Shown here one piece after another: positions 47,692 to 55,967 of a DNA stretch of 64,000 bases. The stretch covers positions 1 to 64,000 of the forward strand of contig LNEZ01000078.1 of the NCBI GenBank assembly GCA_001464215.1, written 5' to 3'. A program made the position numbers and the translations under genes. The notes beneath the pieces are model-generated. The model was not told the origin of the DNA. It searched no databases and saw nothing but the letters and a program-made list of their open reading frames with translations. How positions within the stretch are numbered: position 1 is the stretch's first letter; each line of letters begins with the position of its first letter. This DNA comes from Rhizobiales bacterium Ga0077548. GTDB lineage: Bacteria > Pseudomonadota > Alphaproteobacteria > Rhizobiales > Xanthobacteraceae.

Positions 47692-48399
47692 TCAGACTTC
47701 CAGCCATTCGCGGCGCACGGCGTCATTCTTCTCCAAATCGGCCGGTGTGCCTTCGAAGACGATATGGCCGTGGCCCATCACATAGACGCGGTGGGAAATG
47801 CGCATCGCGATCGTGAGCTTCTGCTCAACCAGTAGAATTGAAATCTTCCGTTCTGCGATGTTCTGCAGAAGATTGCCGACGCGCTCGGTCATCTGCGGCG
47901 ACAAACCTTCGGTCGGCTCATCCACCATGATGAGATCGGGATCGCCCATCAGCGTGCGGCAGACGGTGAGCATCTGCTGTTCGCCGCCCGAGAGTACGCT
48001 CGCGTCGGTATCCTTGCGCTCGCGCAGGATCGGGAAGAGATTATAGACATCCTCGATCGACCAGCGCGGGTTCTTGCGCGCCGACTTCTCGCCGAGAATA
48101 AGATTTTGTTCGACGGTCAGCGACGGGAAGATCGAACGGTCCTCCGGCACATAGCCGAGCCCGCAATAGGCGACCTGATAGGATTTCAGACCAGCGATTT
48201 CCTTGCCCTTGAACTTGATCGAACCCTGCGGCGGTACGTCGCCCATGATCGCTTTGAGCGTGGTCGAACGGCCGACGCCGTTACGGCCGAGAATCGAAAC
48301 GATCTCGCCGTTTTTCACGTTCAGGTTCACGCCCTGCAAGATGTGGCTCTTGCCGTAATAGGCGTGGAGATCCTTTACCTCGAGCATTGTGTCAGTCAT
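47692..48399 (-). CDS. livF: Branched-chain/aromatic acid ABC importer ATPase LivF-like, Walker A Lys replaced by Arg
   Basis: The 235-residue ATPase has the LivF layout: Walker A region LGRNGVGRSTTLKAIMG (Arg44 replaces the invariant Lys), signature VLSGGEQQMLTVCRTLMG and Walker B LIMVDEPTEGLSP. The codon is CGT, so the change is clear in the sequence. It begins eight bases before livG ends. The importer has a second ATPase with a normal Walker A. Confidence 0.92.
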   Translation of the reverse strand: MTDTMLEVKDLHAYYGKSHILQGVNLNVKNGEIVSILGRNGVGRSTTLKAIMGDVPPQGSIKFKGKEIAGLKSYQVAYCGLGYVPEDRSIFPSLTVEQNLILGEKSARKNPRWSIEDVYNLFPILRERKDTDASVLSGGEQQMLTVCRTLMGDPDLIMVDEPTEGLSPQMTERVGNLLQNIAERKISILLVEQKLTIAMRISHRVYVMGHGHIVFEGTPADLEKNDAVRREWLEV

Positions 48400-49144
48400 G
48401 GCCGGCGGTCCCGAGGTAAGCTTCTTGCACTTTCTGGTTTGCCTTGATCTTTGCGGGCTCATCGGTGGCGATGATTTGCCCGTACACGAGAACGGAGATG
48501 CGATCGGCGAGATTGAAAACGACACCCATGTCGTGCTCGATGATGATGAGCGTGCGGCCTTCGCTCACTTTGCGGATCAGCGCTACCGCGTTTTCTGCTT
48601 CGCCGCGGCTCATGCCGGCAGTCGGCTCGTCGAGCAGGATGATGTTGGCGCCGCCAGCGATCGTGATTCCGATCTCTAAGGCGCGCTGCTCGGCATAGGT
48701 CAAAACGCCCGCCGGAATTTCCGCACGGTTGGTCATCCCGATAAGTTCGAGAATTTCCTGCGTGCGCGCACGCACGTCCTCGAGCTTGTCGATATTGCGC
48801 CAGAACGAATATTTATAGCCCTTCGACCATAAAACCGCGCAGCGCACATTTTCCCAGACACTGAGGCGAGGGAAGATGTTCGTGACCTGAAAACTGCGCG
48901 ACAAGCCACGGCGATTGATTTCGAACGGACGAAGGCCGGTAATGTTCTCGCCGTGCAGAAGCACCGAACCGGAAGAAGGCAGGAATCGGCCACTGATCAA
49001 GTTGAACAGCGTGGACTTGCCGGCACCATTCGGACCGATCACTGCGTGACGTTCGCCGGCTTTCACGTCGAGGCTGACTCCGCGGATGATCGCGGTTTTG
49101 CCGAAGCTCTTTTCCAGGTTTTTGAGTTCAATTGCGGAGTTCAT
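48392..49144 (-). CDS. livG: ABC importer ATPase LivG-like
   Basis: The 250-residue ATPase has a normal Walker A (IGPNGAGKSTLFNLISG), signature LTYAEQRALEIGITIAGGAN and Walker B IILLDEPTAGMSRGEAENA. The signature reads LTYAEQ, not LSGGQ, as is common in LivG proteins of this type. The ATG at 49144 overlaps the livM stop (ATGA). Confidence 0.92.
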   Translation of the reverse strand: MNSAIELKNLEKSFGKTAIIRGVSLDVKAGERHAVIGPNGAGKSTLFNLISGRFLPSSGSVLLHGENITGLRPFEINRRGLSRSFQVTNIFPRLSVWENVRCAVLWSKGYKYSFWRNIDKLEDVRARTQEILELIGMTNRAEIPAGVLTYAEQRALEIGITIAGGANIILLDEPTAGMSRGEAENAVALIRKVSEGRTLIIIEHDMGVVFNLADRISVLVYGQIIATDEPAKIKANQKVQEAYLGTAGHD

Positions 49145-50421
49145 TTTCCACTCCGCTGCGCATCGACCAGCGCATTGTGCCAGGCATTGGCGACCGTGGG
49201 CCAAGTGAAGCGGAATGCGAAGAACCCACCGATCATTGCAATCACACCGCCCACCCACGGCAAAACCGTATGCGTATTCACCGTGAGGTAGTTCCGGCGC
49301 AGGAAATGCATATTCGCGCCTTCCGCGCCTTTTTGCGCGACGTGATGGATCATCTCGATCAAGAGGATTGCGCCAAAAATCATGACCAGCGCTGGAATTA
49401 GCGCGACGACATAAGCGCCGAACAATTTTCCGAGGCGCGTAATCTTGCTGCCGAACGGCCCGCGCCAGAATTGGGCGTGCATCATGAGCAGTCCCGAAAG
49501 CCCGTAAGGAGCGAACAGAATGATAGTGATGAAGAAGATGCCGAAATACAGCACCCAGATTTCGGAGAAATCGGAAAGCTTGATCGACAAGAGAGTTACA
49601 AGGATAGCGCCCAGGACCGGGCCGACAAAGAAGGCGACGCCGCCGATATAGGCTGCAAGCAGAACCGCACCCGACTGCGCAGCACCTACGAAGCTCGCCT
49701 GGGCGAGCTCGATGTTAATGGCAGCGAGAGAGCCCGCTACACCGGCGAAGAGTCCCGCGAGCGAGAAGGCGATGAAACGCACGAATTGCGGATTGTAACC
49801 GACGAATTCGACGCGCTCCGGATTCTCGCGCACCGCATTACACATACGGCCCAGCGGCGTGCGGGTAATCGCATACATCAGGATCACGCAGAGCAAGGTC
49901 CAGAACGCGATCAGGTAATAGACCTGAATCTGCGGGCCGAAATTGTATCCGAAGAGGCGAATGAGCTTGGTGCGGTCGGCTGAAATACCCTCTTCTCCGC
50001 CGAAGAAGCTTCGAAGAATGAGCGAACTCGAATAGACGAGTTCCGCAAGCCCCAGCGAAATCATCGCAAACGCCGTACCGCCGCGTTTGGTCGAGACCGA
50101 ACCGAATACAATGCCGAAGAAGAGGCCGGCCGCCGCGCCGAAGACAGGGATCAGCGGCAGCGGCAGCGGAACGCCCGACTTCGCCGCCCAATTGATCATA
50201 TGCGAGGTCACGAAGGCAGCGAGGCCGTAATAAACCGCGTGCCCGAAGGAGAGCATACCGGTCTGGCCGAGCAGCATATTATAGGAGAGCGCGAAGATGA
50301 CCATGATGCCGATCAGACACATGGTCGTAATCGAAGCGCCGGCCGGAAAGATGTACGGCAGGATCAGCAGCAGGATCGCTGCAAGAATCCAGACGCCATA
50401 GCTTTTGACGGCGCTGCTCAT
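49141..50421 (-). CDS. livM: ABC importer permease LivM-like
   Basis: The 426-residue permease has about ten hydrophobic segments and the LivM block FGHAVYYGLAAFVTSHM. It is longer than usual: after the normal permease end (about residue 325, LFAPYGLSGLLM) there is a C-terminal extension with two further hydrophobic segments (about 340-370 and 400-420). The ATG overlaps the livH stop in an ATGA. Confidence 0.9.
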   Translation of the reverse strand: MSSAVKSYGVWILAAILLLILPYIFPAGASITTMCLIGIMVIFALSYNMLLGQTGMLSFGHAVYYGLAAFVTSHMINWAAKSGVPLPLPLIPVFGAAAGLFFGIVFGSVSTKRGGTAFAMISLGLAELVYSSSLILRSFFGGEEGISADRTKLIRLFGYNFGPQIQVYYLIAFWTLLCVILMYAITRTPLGRMCNAVRENPERVEFVGYNPQFVRFIAFSLAGLFAGVAGSLAAINIELAQASFVGAAQSGAVLLAAYIGGVAFFVGPVLGAILVTLLSIKLSDFSEIWVLYFGIFFITIILFAPYGLSGLLMMHAQFWRGPFGSKITRLGKLFGAYVVALIPALVMIFGAILLIEMIHHVAQKGAEGANMHFLRRNYLTVNTHTVLPWVGGVIAMIGGFFAFRFTWPTVANAWHNALVDAQRSGK

Positions 50422-51365
50422 GTGTCACGCGTCCCAAACAGGCCCGTCGGGCGGAAGATCAGCACAAGCACGAGCAGGAGATAAGGCAGGATCGGCCCGA
50501 TCTGGGCGATCGTGACGGTCCAGATATCAAACAGAATGGTGCCGCGGGTCGGCGATAGATAGCTGCCGAAGAATTTCGATAGCGACCAGTCCGAAGCGAT
50601 TGCAAAGGTCTGCAACAGCCCGATCAGGAGCGAAGCGACGAATGCCCCCCACAGCGATCCGAGACCACCGACCACGACGACGACAAACAGGATTGGGCCC
50701 AGCAGCGCGGCCATATTCGATTGCGTAACGAAAGCAGCACCAGCGATTGCGCCGGCGATCGCCGCGAGCGAAGTGCCGAGACCGAACACCAGCATGAAGA
50801 CGCGCGGTACGTTATGACCGAGCATCCCGACCATATTCGGGTGCGTAAGCGATGCCTGGATGATGAGGCCCGCCCGTGTTCTGGTCAGCAGGAAGATCAG
50901 GCCGATAAAGATCGCGATCGAGAACACGAGCATGAACGCTTTGTAGGCGGGGTAGTTCGTCGCGTAGATCGTAAACGCCGAGAAATCGAGGAAGCTCGGG
51001 ACGCGATAATCCATCGCGAGCTTGCCCCAGATCATCTGGATCACTTCTTCGATGATGAAAGCCAGGCCAAACGTGAAAAGAAGTTCCGCGACATGACCGT
51101 GCTTGTGAACGGTGCGTAGCCCGTAGCGCTCGACCAGCGCACCCAGACCGCCGGCGATCAGCGGCGCCAGAATAATGGCCGGAATAAAGCCCGCCCATTG
51201 GCTGATCTGAAACCCGAGAAACGCACCGAGCATATAGAAGCTCGCGTGCGCGAAGTTGAGGACGCCCATCATGCTGAAGATGAGCGTGAGGCCGCTCGCC
51301 ATCAGGAAGAGAAGCATACCGTAAAGGACGCCGTTCAGCGTCGAGATGATGATGAGTTCAGCCAC
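50418..51365 (-). CDS. livH: ABC importer permease LivH-like
   Basis: The 315-residue permease has about eight to nine hydrophobic segments with the family blocks TLNGVLYGMLLFLMASGLTL and MGVLNFAHASFYMLGAFLG. The start is a GTG at 51365. An intrinsic terminator lies between the binding-protein gene and this start, which probably lowers its expression relative to the binding protein. Confidence 0.92.
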   Translation of the reverse strand: MAELIIISTLNGVLYGMLLFLMASGLTLIFSMMGVLNFAHASFYMLGAFLGFQISQWAGFIPAIILAPLIAGGLGALVERYGLRTVHKHGHVAELLFTFGLAFIIEEVIQMIWGKLAMDYRVPSFLDFSAFTIYATNYPAYKAFMLVFSIAIFIGLIFLLTRTRAGLIIQASLTHPNMVGMLGHNVPRVFMLVFGLGTSLAAIAGAIAGAAFVTQSNMAALLGPILFVVVVVGGLGSLWGAFVASLLIGLLQTFAIASDWSLSKFFGSYLSPTRGTILFDIWTVTIAQIGPILPYLLLVLVLIFRPTGLFGTRDT

Positions 51366-51402
51366 GGTTCCCTGCCAGCCCGAGGATTACCCGAATAAAG
51401 AA

Positions 51403-51430
51403 CGTCCGGCCGGATTGCTCCGGCCGGACG
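51403..51430. terminator. Terminator/attenuator between the binding-protein gene and livH
   Basis: A perfect 11-bp G+C-rich stem (51403-51413 with 51420-51430, six-base loop) starts 16 bases after the binding-protein stop. On the minus strand it is followed by TTCTTTATT. It could trim or partly stop the operon message, giving an excess of binding protein. Confidence 0.75.
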
Positions 51431-51445
51431 CTTTTTCCGAACCCC

Positions 51446-52717
51446 TTACGAGGGCTTGTTCATCTTGCAGGAGGTCTGGACGAGCGTGTCCTTCAGATCG
51501 ATCTTGCCTGCAATGGTCCAGCCCCAACCGGTCTTTTCTTCGTCGAACGGCTGATCGGCTTTGATCGGACCGAAGCTCGCCATATACAGCGGCTGCATGA
51601 ACTGGTGGTCGTCGGCGCGCATATAACCTTCGCCGCCGTGGAACACCTGGAACTTCATGCCGTCGAGTGCCTTTGCGATCGCTTTCGGATCGTCAGACTT
51701 AGTCTGGCTGATCGCAGCCGCGAGCATACGCATCTGGTTCACGCCGCGCGGATAGAACAGGCTGACGCCATACTTAGCGCGCAGCGCCTTTTCGAAGTCC
51801 GCCGCTTCCTTGTGCGGAATGTTGGCGAAGCCTTCGCCGACCGCGAAGATGCGGTTCGGAAGATTGGCCTGCTTCATCGCAGTCGGGCCGCCGGTGCCAC
51901 CGGCATAGAAGGTGTACCAGTCGATCTGAAGGCCTGCGTCGGCTGCCGCCTTGACGAGCAGCGCGAAGTCCGAGCCCCAGTTGCCGGTGATGACAGCGTC
52001 CGCGCCCGAAGCCTTGATCTTCGCAATGTACGGAGCGAAGTCGGTGACTTTCGCGAGCGGGTGCACTTCGTTGCCGACGATCTCGATGTCAGGACGCTTT
52101 TCCTTGACCATCTTGGCCGCGAGATCGCGCACGCCGTGACCGAAGGCGTAATCCTGATTGATCAGGTATACCTTCTTCACATTCTTGCGATCCTTCATGA
52201 AGGTGGTGATTGCCGCCATCTTCTGTTCGGTGTTCGCGTCCCAGCGGAAGTGCCAGTAGCTGCACTTATCGTTGGTCAGGATCGGATCGACCGCGGCGTA
52301 GTTGAGATAAACGACTTCCTTGCCCGGATTGCGCTCGTTGTATTTGGTCACGAACTCCGAAATCGCGATCGCGAAGGAAGTGCCGTTGCCCTGCGTGATG
52401 ATGCGGATGCCGTCGTCGATGGCTTTCTGCACCTGCACGATGGTTTCCTGCGCGTTCAGCTTGTTGTCGTAGGGGACGATTTCGAGCCTGCGGCCGTTCG
52501 CGCCGCCCTTGGCGTTGATCTCTTCCAGAATGAACTGGAAGTTCTTCAAGCCGGTGTCGCCGATGCCGGCCATCGGGCCGGAGAGCGGATCGACATAAGC
52601 GATACGGATTGGAGCGCCTTGTGCTTCCGTTTTCTGCGGCAGCGCGAGGTAGCCGGCGCCGGCGACGAGGCCGACAGCAGCGAGCCCGAGCAGTTTCTTA
52701 GGCATTTGCCATTTCAT
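51446..52717 (-). CDS. Periplasmic branched-chain/aromatic acid binding protein of a Liv-type importer
   Basis: The 423-residue protein has a signal peptide (hydrophobic core LLGLAAVGLVAGAGYLAL, cleaved after TEA) and a type 1 periplasmic fold beginning IRIAYVDPLSGPMAGIGD. Features include NQDYAFGHGVRDLAAKM and the Cys in TNDKCSYWHFRWD. Several relatives in Rhodopseudomonas and Bradyrhizobium bind aromatic acids. Proximity to the aromatic-CoA genes favours such a ligand here, but that is inference. The ATG at 52717 has GGGAGG upstream. Confidence 0.88.
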   Translation of the reverse strand: MKWQMPKKLLGLAAVGLVAGAGYLALPQKTEAQGAPIRIAYVDPLSGPMAGIGDTGLKNFQFILEEINAKGGANGRRLEIVPYDNKLNAQETIVQVQKAIDDGIRIITQGNGTSFAIAISEFVTKYNERNPGKEVVYLNYAAVDPILTNDKCSYWHFRWDANTEQKMAAITTFMKDRKNVKKVYLINQDYAFGHGVRDLAAKMVKEKRPDIEIVGNEVHPLAKVTDFAPYIAKIKASGADAVITGNWGSDFALLVKAAADAGLQIDWYTFYAGGTGGPTAMKQANLPNRIFAVGEGFANIPHKEAADFEKALRAKYGVSLFYPRGVNQMRMLAAAISQTKSDDPKAIAKALDGMKFQVFHGGEGYMRADDHQFMQPLYMASFGPIKADQPFDEEKTGWGWTIAGKIDLKDTLVQTSCKMNKPS

Positions 52718-53023
52718 CGTAGTTTTCCTCCCAAGGAATTTTGCGACCGATTGGTGCGCCGCGCTTTTTTTGTTCTTCGTTTTCCTTCTTCGCTTTTCGC
52801 GTTCGAAGCCGGTAACTGTCGGTACACTCATGATCGGTTTGCACGCTGGCTTCTAGGAGCCATCGCCTAAGACTTTCAGGCACTTGCGAACCATTCGTCA
52901 ATAGCGCTGCGGCAGTTGCGAAGGGGCGGCGATGCACGAAATCATCGCACCGTGAATCGGTCGCATGATGCAGCGCAGCAACCAGCCCGCTCTGCGGAAG
53001 CAGGGCTGTCGTTTTTAAGCGAA
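52718..53023. promoter_or_regulatory. Gene-free 306-bp spacer upstream of the Liv-type importer operon
   Basis: It holds the leader and presumably the promoter of the importer operon, which runs on the minus strand. A weak -35-like TTGACG on the minus strand (near 52900) has no convincing -10. No known operator, RNA element or repeat was recognised. It lies downstream of the bifunctional hydroxylase gene, so readthrough from that gene is also possible. Confidence 0.35.
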
Positions 53024-55357
53024 CTATTCCGCAGGCTGTTTGCGTTCGCCGCGCTGATGACTGCGCGGCTTCACTTTGCGGCGAAGTTCGGCGAGATCGG
53101 CGCGGTCCCGCACGGCAGTCCGGAACGACTGATCCTTGCCCGACAGATATTGTGGCGGACAGGCGATCTGTTCGACGCCGTACCAGGCCGCCGCCCGCAT
53201 CGTGAAGTATGGATCGACCAGGTGCGGGCGCGCGAGCGCGACGAGGTCGGCGCGGCCGGCGGCCAGAATTGTATTCACCTGATTGGCCGTTGTGATGTTG
53301 CCGACGCACATGGTCGCGATCTTCGCCTCGTTGCGGATTTGATCCGAATAAGGCGTCTGGAACATACGGCCGAAGACTGGCTCGGCGTCGTGAACGGTTT
53401 GCCCGGTTGAGACATCGATCAGGTCGCAGCCTTCGCGCGCGAAGGCGCGCGACATTTCAACGGATTCTTCGCCGGTGATGCCGCCATCTTTCCAGTCGGT
53501 GGCCGAGATGCGGACCGACATCGGTTTCGTGACCGGCCATACTTCCCGGATTGCGCGGAAAACTTCGAGCGGAAACCGCAAACGATTATCGAGTGAGCCG
53601 CCGTATTCGTCACGGCGCATATTGGTAAGCGGCGAGATGAAGGTCGCGAGCAGGTAGCCGTGTGCGCAATGAAGTTCGAGCATATCGAAGCCAGCGCGCT
53701 CTGCGCGCAGTGCAGCCTCCACGAAATCCGCCTTCACTTTATCCATATCGGTGCGCGTCATTTCGCGCGGAATTACGCTGTGCGGATAATAAGGTAGCGG
53801 CGAGGGCGCGATGATCGGCCAGGCGCCGCGCTCTAACGGCTCATCGATCCCTTCCCACATCAGTTTAGTAGCGCCCTTGCGGCCGGCGTGTCCGAGTTGC
53901 AAACAGATTTTTGCGGCGGAGTTCGCGTGTACGAAATCGACGACGCGTTTCCATGCGGCTTCCTGTTCACCGGTGTAAATACCGGCGCAACCCGGCGAGA
54001 TGCGCGCGTCTGCGGAAACGTCCGTCATCTCGGTGTAAACGAGACCGGCACCCCCGATGGCGCGCCCTCCCAGGTGCACAAGATGCCAGTCGTTCGGCAC
54101 GCCGTCTTTCGCGGAGTATTGGCACATCGGCGAGACCACGACCCGGTTCGGGATTTCCATCTCTCGCAGCCTGAGCGGCTGAAACATCGGCGGGAGCGGG
54201 CGTTTCCTGTCCGCGTGCGGCACGCCTTCCGCGAACATCTCGCCCGCTTGTTCGACGAATTCCGGCGCGCGGAGTTGCAGATTGTCCCAGGTGATCGCTT
54301 TGGAGCGCGTCATAAGGCCGAATGCGAATTGCCGCGGGTCCATCTCCCAGAAGCGGTCAATGTGCTCGAACCAAACCAGCGACACGTCGGCGGCGTGCTG
54401 CGTCTTCTCGACGTCTTCGCGGCGCGAAGTCTCGAAATCCTGAAGCGCCGCCGGAACGTCGAGCCGCGTTTTCTGAAGCGATTGAAAAAGTGCGATCGCG
54501 TCTTCCATAGCCAGTTTGGTGCCGGAGCCGATGGAAAAGTGCGCGGTCGCTTTGGCGTCGCCGAGCAACACCACGTTATTCATGACCCAGCGCTCGTTCG
54601 CGACGCGCGGAAAATTGCGCCACATCGAACGGTTGGTGATCAGCTTGTGGCCTTGTAGCTCGTCCGCGAACAGCTCTTCGATAAAGCGGGCGGACTCTTT
54701 TTCCGAGAGTTTTGCGAAGCCTGCGCGGTCGAACGTTTCTGGCTGCACCTCGAAGATCAAGGTCGAACGGCCAGCCTCGTATTGATAGCAATGCGCGATG
54801 AAGATGCCGTATTCGGTTTCCTTGAAAAAGAACGTGAAGGCGTCGAAGGATCGCGTCGAGCCCATCCACGTGAACTTGTTCGGGCGAAAGTCGATGTCGG
54901 TGCTGAAGTGCTCACGAAATTGTTCGCGGATCCGGCTGTTGGAACCGTCCGCGGCCACGATCAGATCGTAGCCTTTGAGCGATGCGAGCGACGGATCGAT
55001 TTCGGTTTCGAAGTTGAGCTTCACGCCGAGTGCGTCGGCGCGGTCGTGCAGCAGCCTGAGCAATGTCGTGCGTGCGCAGCCGCAAAAGCCGTTGCCGCCG
55101 ATGCGGTGCAGGCTGCCTTTGAAATGAATCTCAATGTCGTCCCAATAGGCAAAGTTATCGGCAATCGCCTGATAGCTCTCGCGGTCGAATTTCTCGAAGG
55201 TATCGAGCGTCTCATCCGAGAACACCACGCCGAAGCCGAACGTATCGTCGGCGCGGTTGCGCTCAAACACATCGATTTCGATGTTCGGCCAAGCCTTGGC
55301 GGCAAGAATCGAAAAATAAACGCCGGCCGGTCCGCCGCCCACGACTGCGATTCGCAT
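53024..55357 (-). CDS. Bifunctional salicylyl-CoA 5-hydroxylase / 2-aminobenzoyl-CoA monooxygenase-reductase family protein
   Basis: The 777-residue fusion has an N-terminal class A FAD monooxygenase (about residues 1-385; GGGPAG at 7-12, [29 protein letters not shown]). The C-terminal half is an old-yellow-enzyme FMN domain (about 395-765; [43 protein letters not shown]). This is the architecture of Aromatoleum (Azoarcus) evansii 2-aminobenzoyl-CoA monooxygenase/reductase, which hydroxylates C5 and reduces the ring. Sequence databases usually name it salicylyl-CoA 5-hydroxylase/oxidoreductase. The substrate (2-amino- or 2-hydroxybenzoyl-CoA) cannot be decided by eye. It is divergent from marR. 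Confidence 0.88.
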   Translation of the reverse strand: MRIAVVGGGPAGVYFSILAAKAWPNIEIDVFERNRADDTFGFGVVFSDETLDTFEKFDRESYQAIADNFAYWDDIEIHFKGSLHRIGGNGFCGCARTTLLRLLHDRADALGVKLNFETEIDPSLASLKGYDLIVAADGSNSRIREQFREHFSTDIDFRPNKFTWMGSTRSFDAFTFFFKETEYGIFIAHCYQYEAGRSTLIFEVQPETFDRAGFAKLSEKESARFIEELFADELQGHKLITNRSMWRNFPRVANERWVMNNVVLLGDAKATAHFSIGSGTKLAMEDAIALFQSLQKTRLDVPAALQDFETSRREDVEKTQHAADVSLVWFEHIDRFWEMDPRQFAFGLMTRSKAITWDNLQLRAPEFVEQAGEMFAEGVPHADRKRPLPPMFQPLRLREMEIPNRVVVSPMCQYSAKDGVPNDWHLVHLGGRAIGGAGLVYTEMTDVSADARISPGCAGIYTGEQEAAWKRVVDFVHANSAAKICLQLGHAGRKGATKLMWEGIDEPLERGAWPIIAPSPLPYYPHSVIPREMTRTDMDKVKADFVEAALRAERAGFDMLELHCAHGYLLATFISPLTNMRRDEYGGSLDNRLRFPLEVFRAIREVWPVTKPMSVRISATDWKDGGITGEESVEMSRAFAREGCDLIDVSTGQTVHDAEPVFGRMFQTPYSDQIRNEAKIATMCVGNITTANQVNTILAAGRADLVALARPHLVDPYFTMRAAAWYGVEQIACPPQYLSGKDQSFRTAVRDRADLAELRRKVKPRSHQRGERKQPAE

Positions 55358-55380
55358 CGGAAAACCTCGTGTTTTCGCCG

Positions 55381-55424
55381 CTTGCAGGAAAAATAGTTTA
55401 GGCTTAAAGTAATTTCACTGCAAG
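55381..55424. promoter_or_regulatory. 44-bp nested dyad with two interpenetrating divergent promoters (probable MarR operator)
   Basis: The segment is symmetric about 55402/55403 at 17 of 22 paired positions, with outer arms CTTGCAG/CTGCAAG and inner core TTTAGGCTTAAA. On the plus strand TTGCAG (55382-55387), a 17-base spacer and TAAAGT (55405-55410) form a promoter for marR. On the minus strand TTGCAG (55423-55418), 17 bases and TAAACT (55400-55395) form one for the hydroxylase gene. A MarR dimer here would cover both. Confidence 0.7.
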
Positions 55425-55442
55425 CCGGATCGAGGCCTTCCC

Positions 55443-55949
55443 ATGGAGCTCGAACAGTCCGCGGCGCTGGACGCCGAAAGCAAGATTGCCGATGCCCCCG
55501 GCGATCATAAAGCCGAGTTGCGGCTCTGGCTGCGTTTGCTTGCCACCAACACGCTGATCGAAACCGAAATCCGCCGCCGCCTGCGCGAGCGCTTCGATGT
55601 CACGCTGCCGCGTTTCGATCTGATGGCGCAGTTGGAGCGCAAGCCGCACGGCATGACGCTCGGCGAACTTTCGCAGCGCATGATGGTGACGAACGGAAAC
55701 GTCACCGGCCTCGTCGACCGGCTGCTCGCCGAAGAAGTGATCTCGCGCAAGCAACACAAGAGCGACCGCCGCTCGCATATCGTGAGCCTGACCGAGAAAG
55801 GCCGCAAGCAATTCGCGCGCATGGCGAAAGAACATGAAGACTGGATCGCCGCGATGTTCGGCGAGCTGACGCAGAGCGAATGCGTTGCGCTCACCAAAAT
55901 GCTCGGAAAATTGAAGACGAGCGTGCGAACAGTTGCCGCGCAGAACTGA
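55443..55949 (+). CDS. MarR-family transcriptional regulator
   Basis: The 168-residue winged-helix regulator has the recognition region MTLGELSQRMMVTNGNVTGL (about 71-90) and a wing with SDRRSHIVSLTEKG. It is divergent from the bifunctional hydroxylase gene and lies 18 bases before the CoA ligase, so it likely represses both sides until an aromatic acid or its CoA ester binds. It resembles regulators such as BadR/AbmR-type proteins only in general family terms. Confidence 0.9.
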   Translation: MELEQSAALDAESKIADAPGDHKAELRLWLRLLATNTLIETEIRRRLRERFDVTLPRFDLMAQLERKPHGMTLGELSQRMMVTNGNVTGLVDRLLAEEVISRKQHKSDRRSHIVSLTEKGRKQFARMAKEHEDWIAAMFGELTQSECVALTKMLGKLKTSVRTVAAQN

Positions 55950-55967
55950 TAAGTGAAGGAGGTTCGG

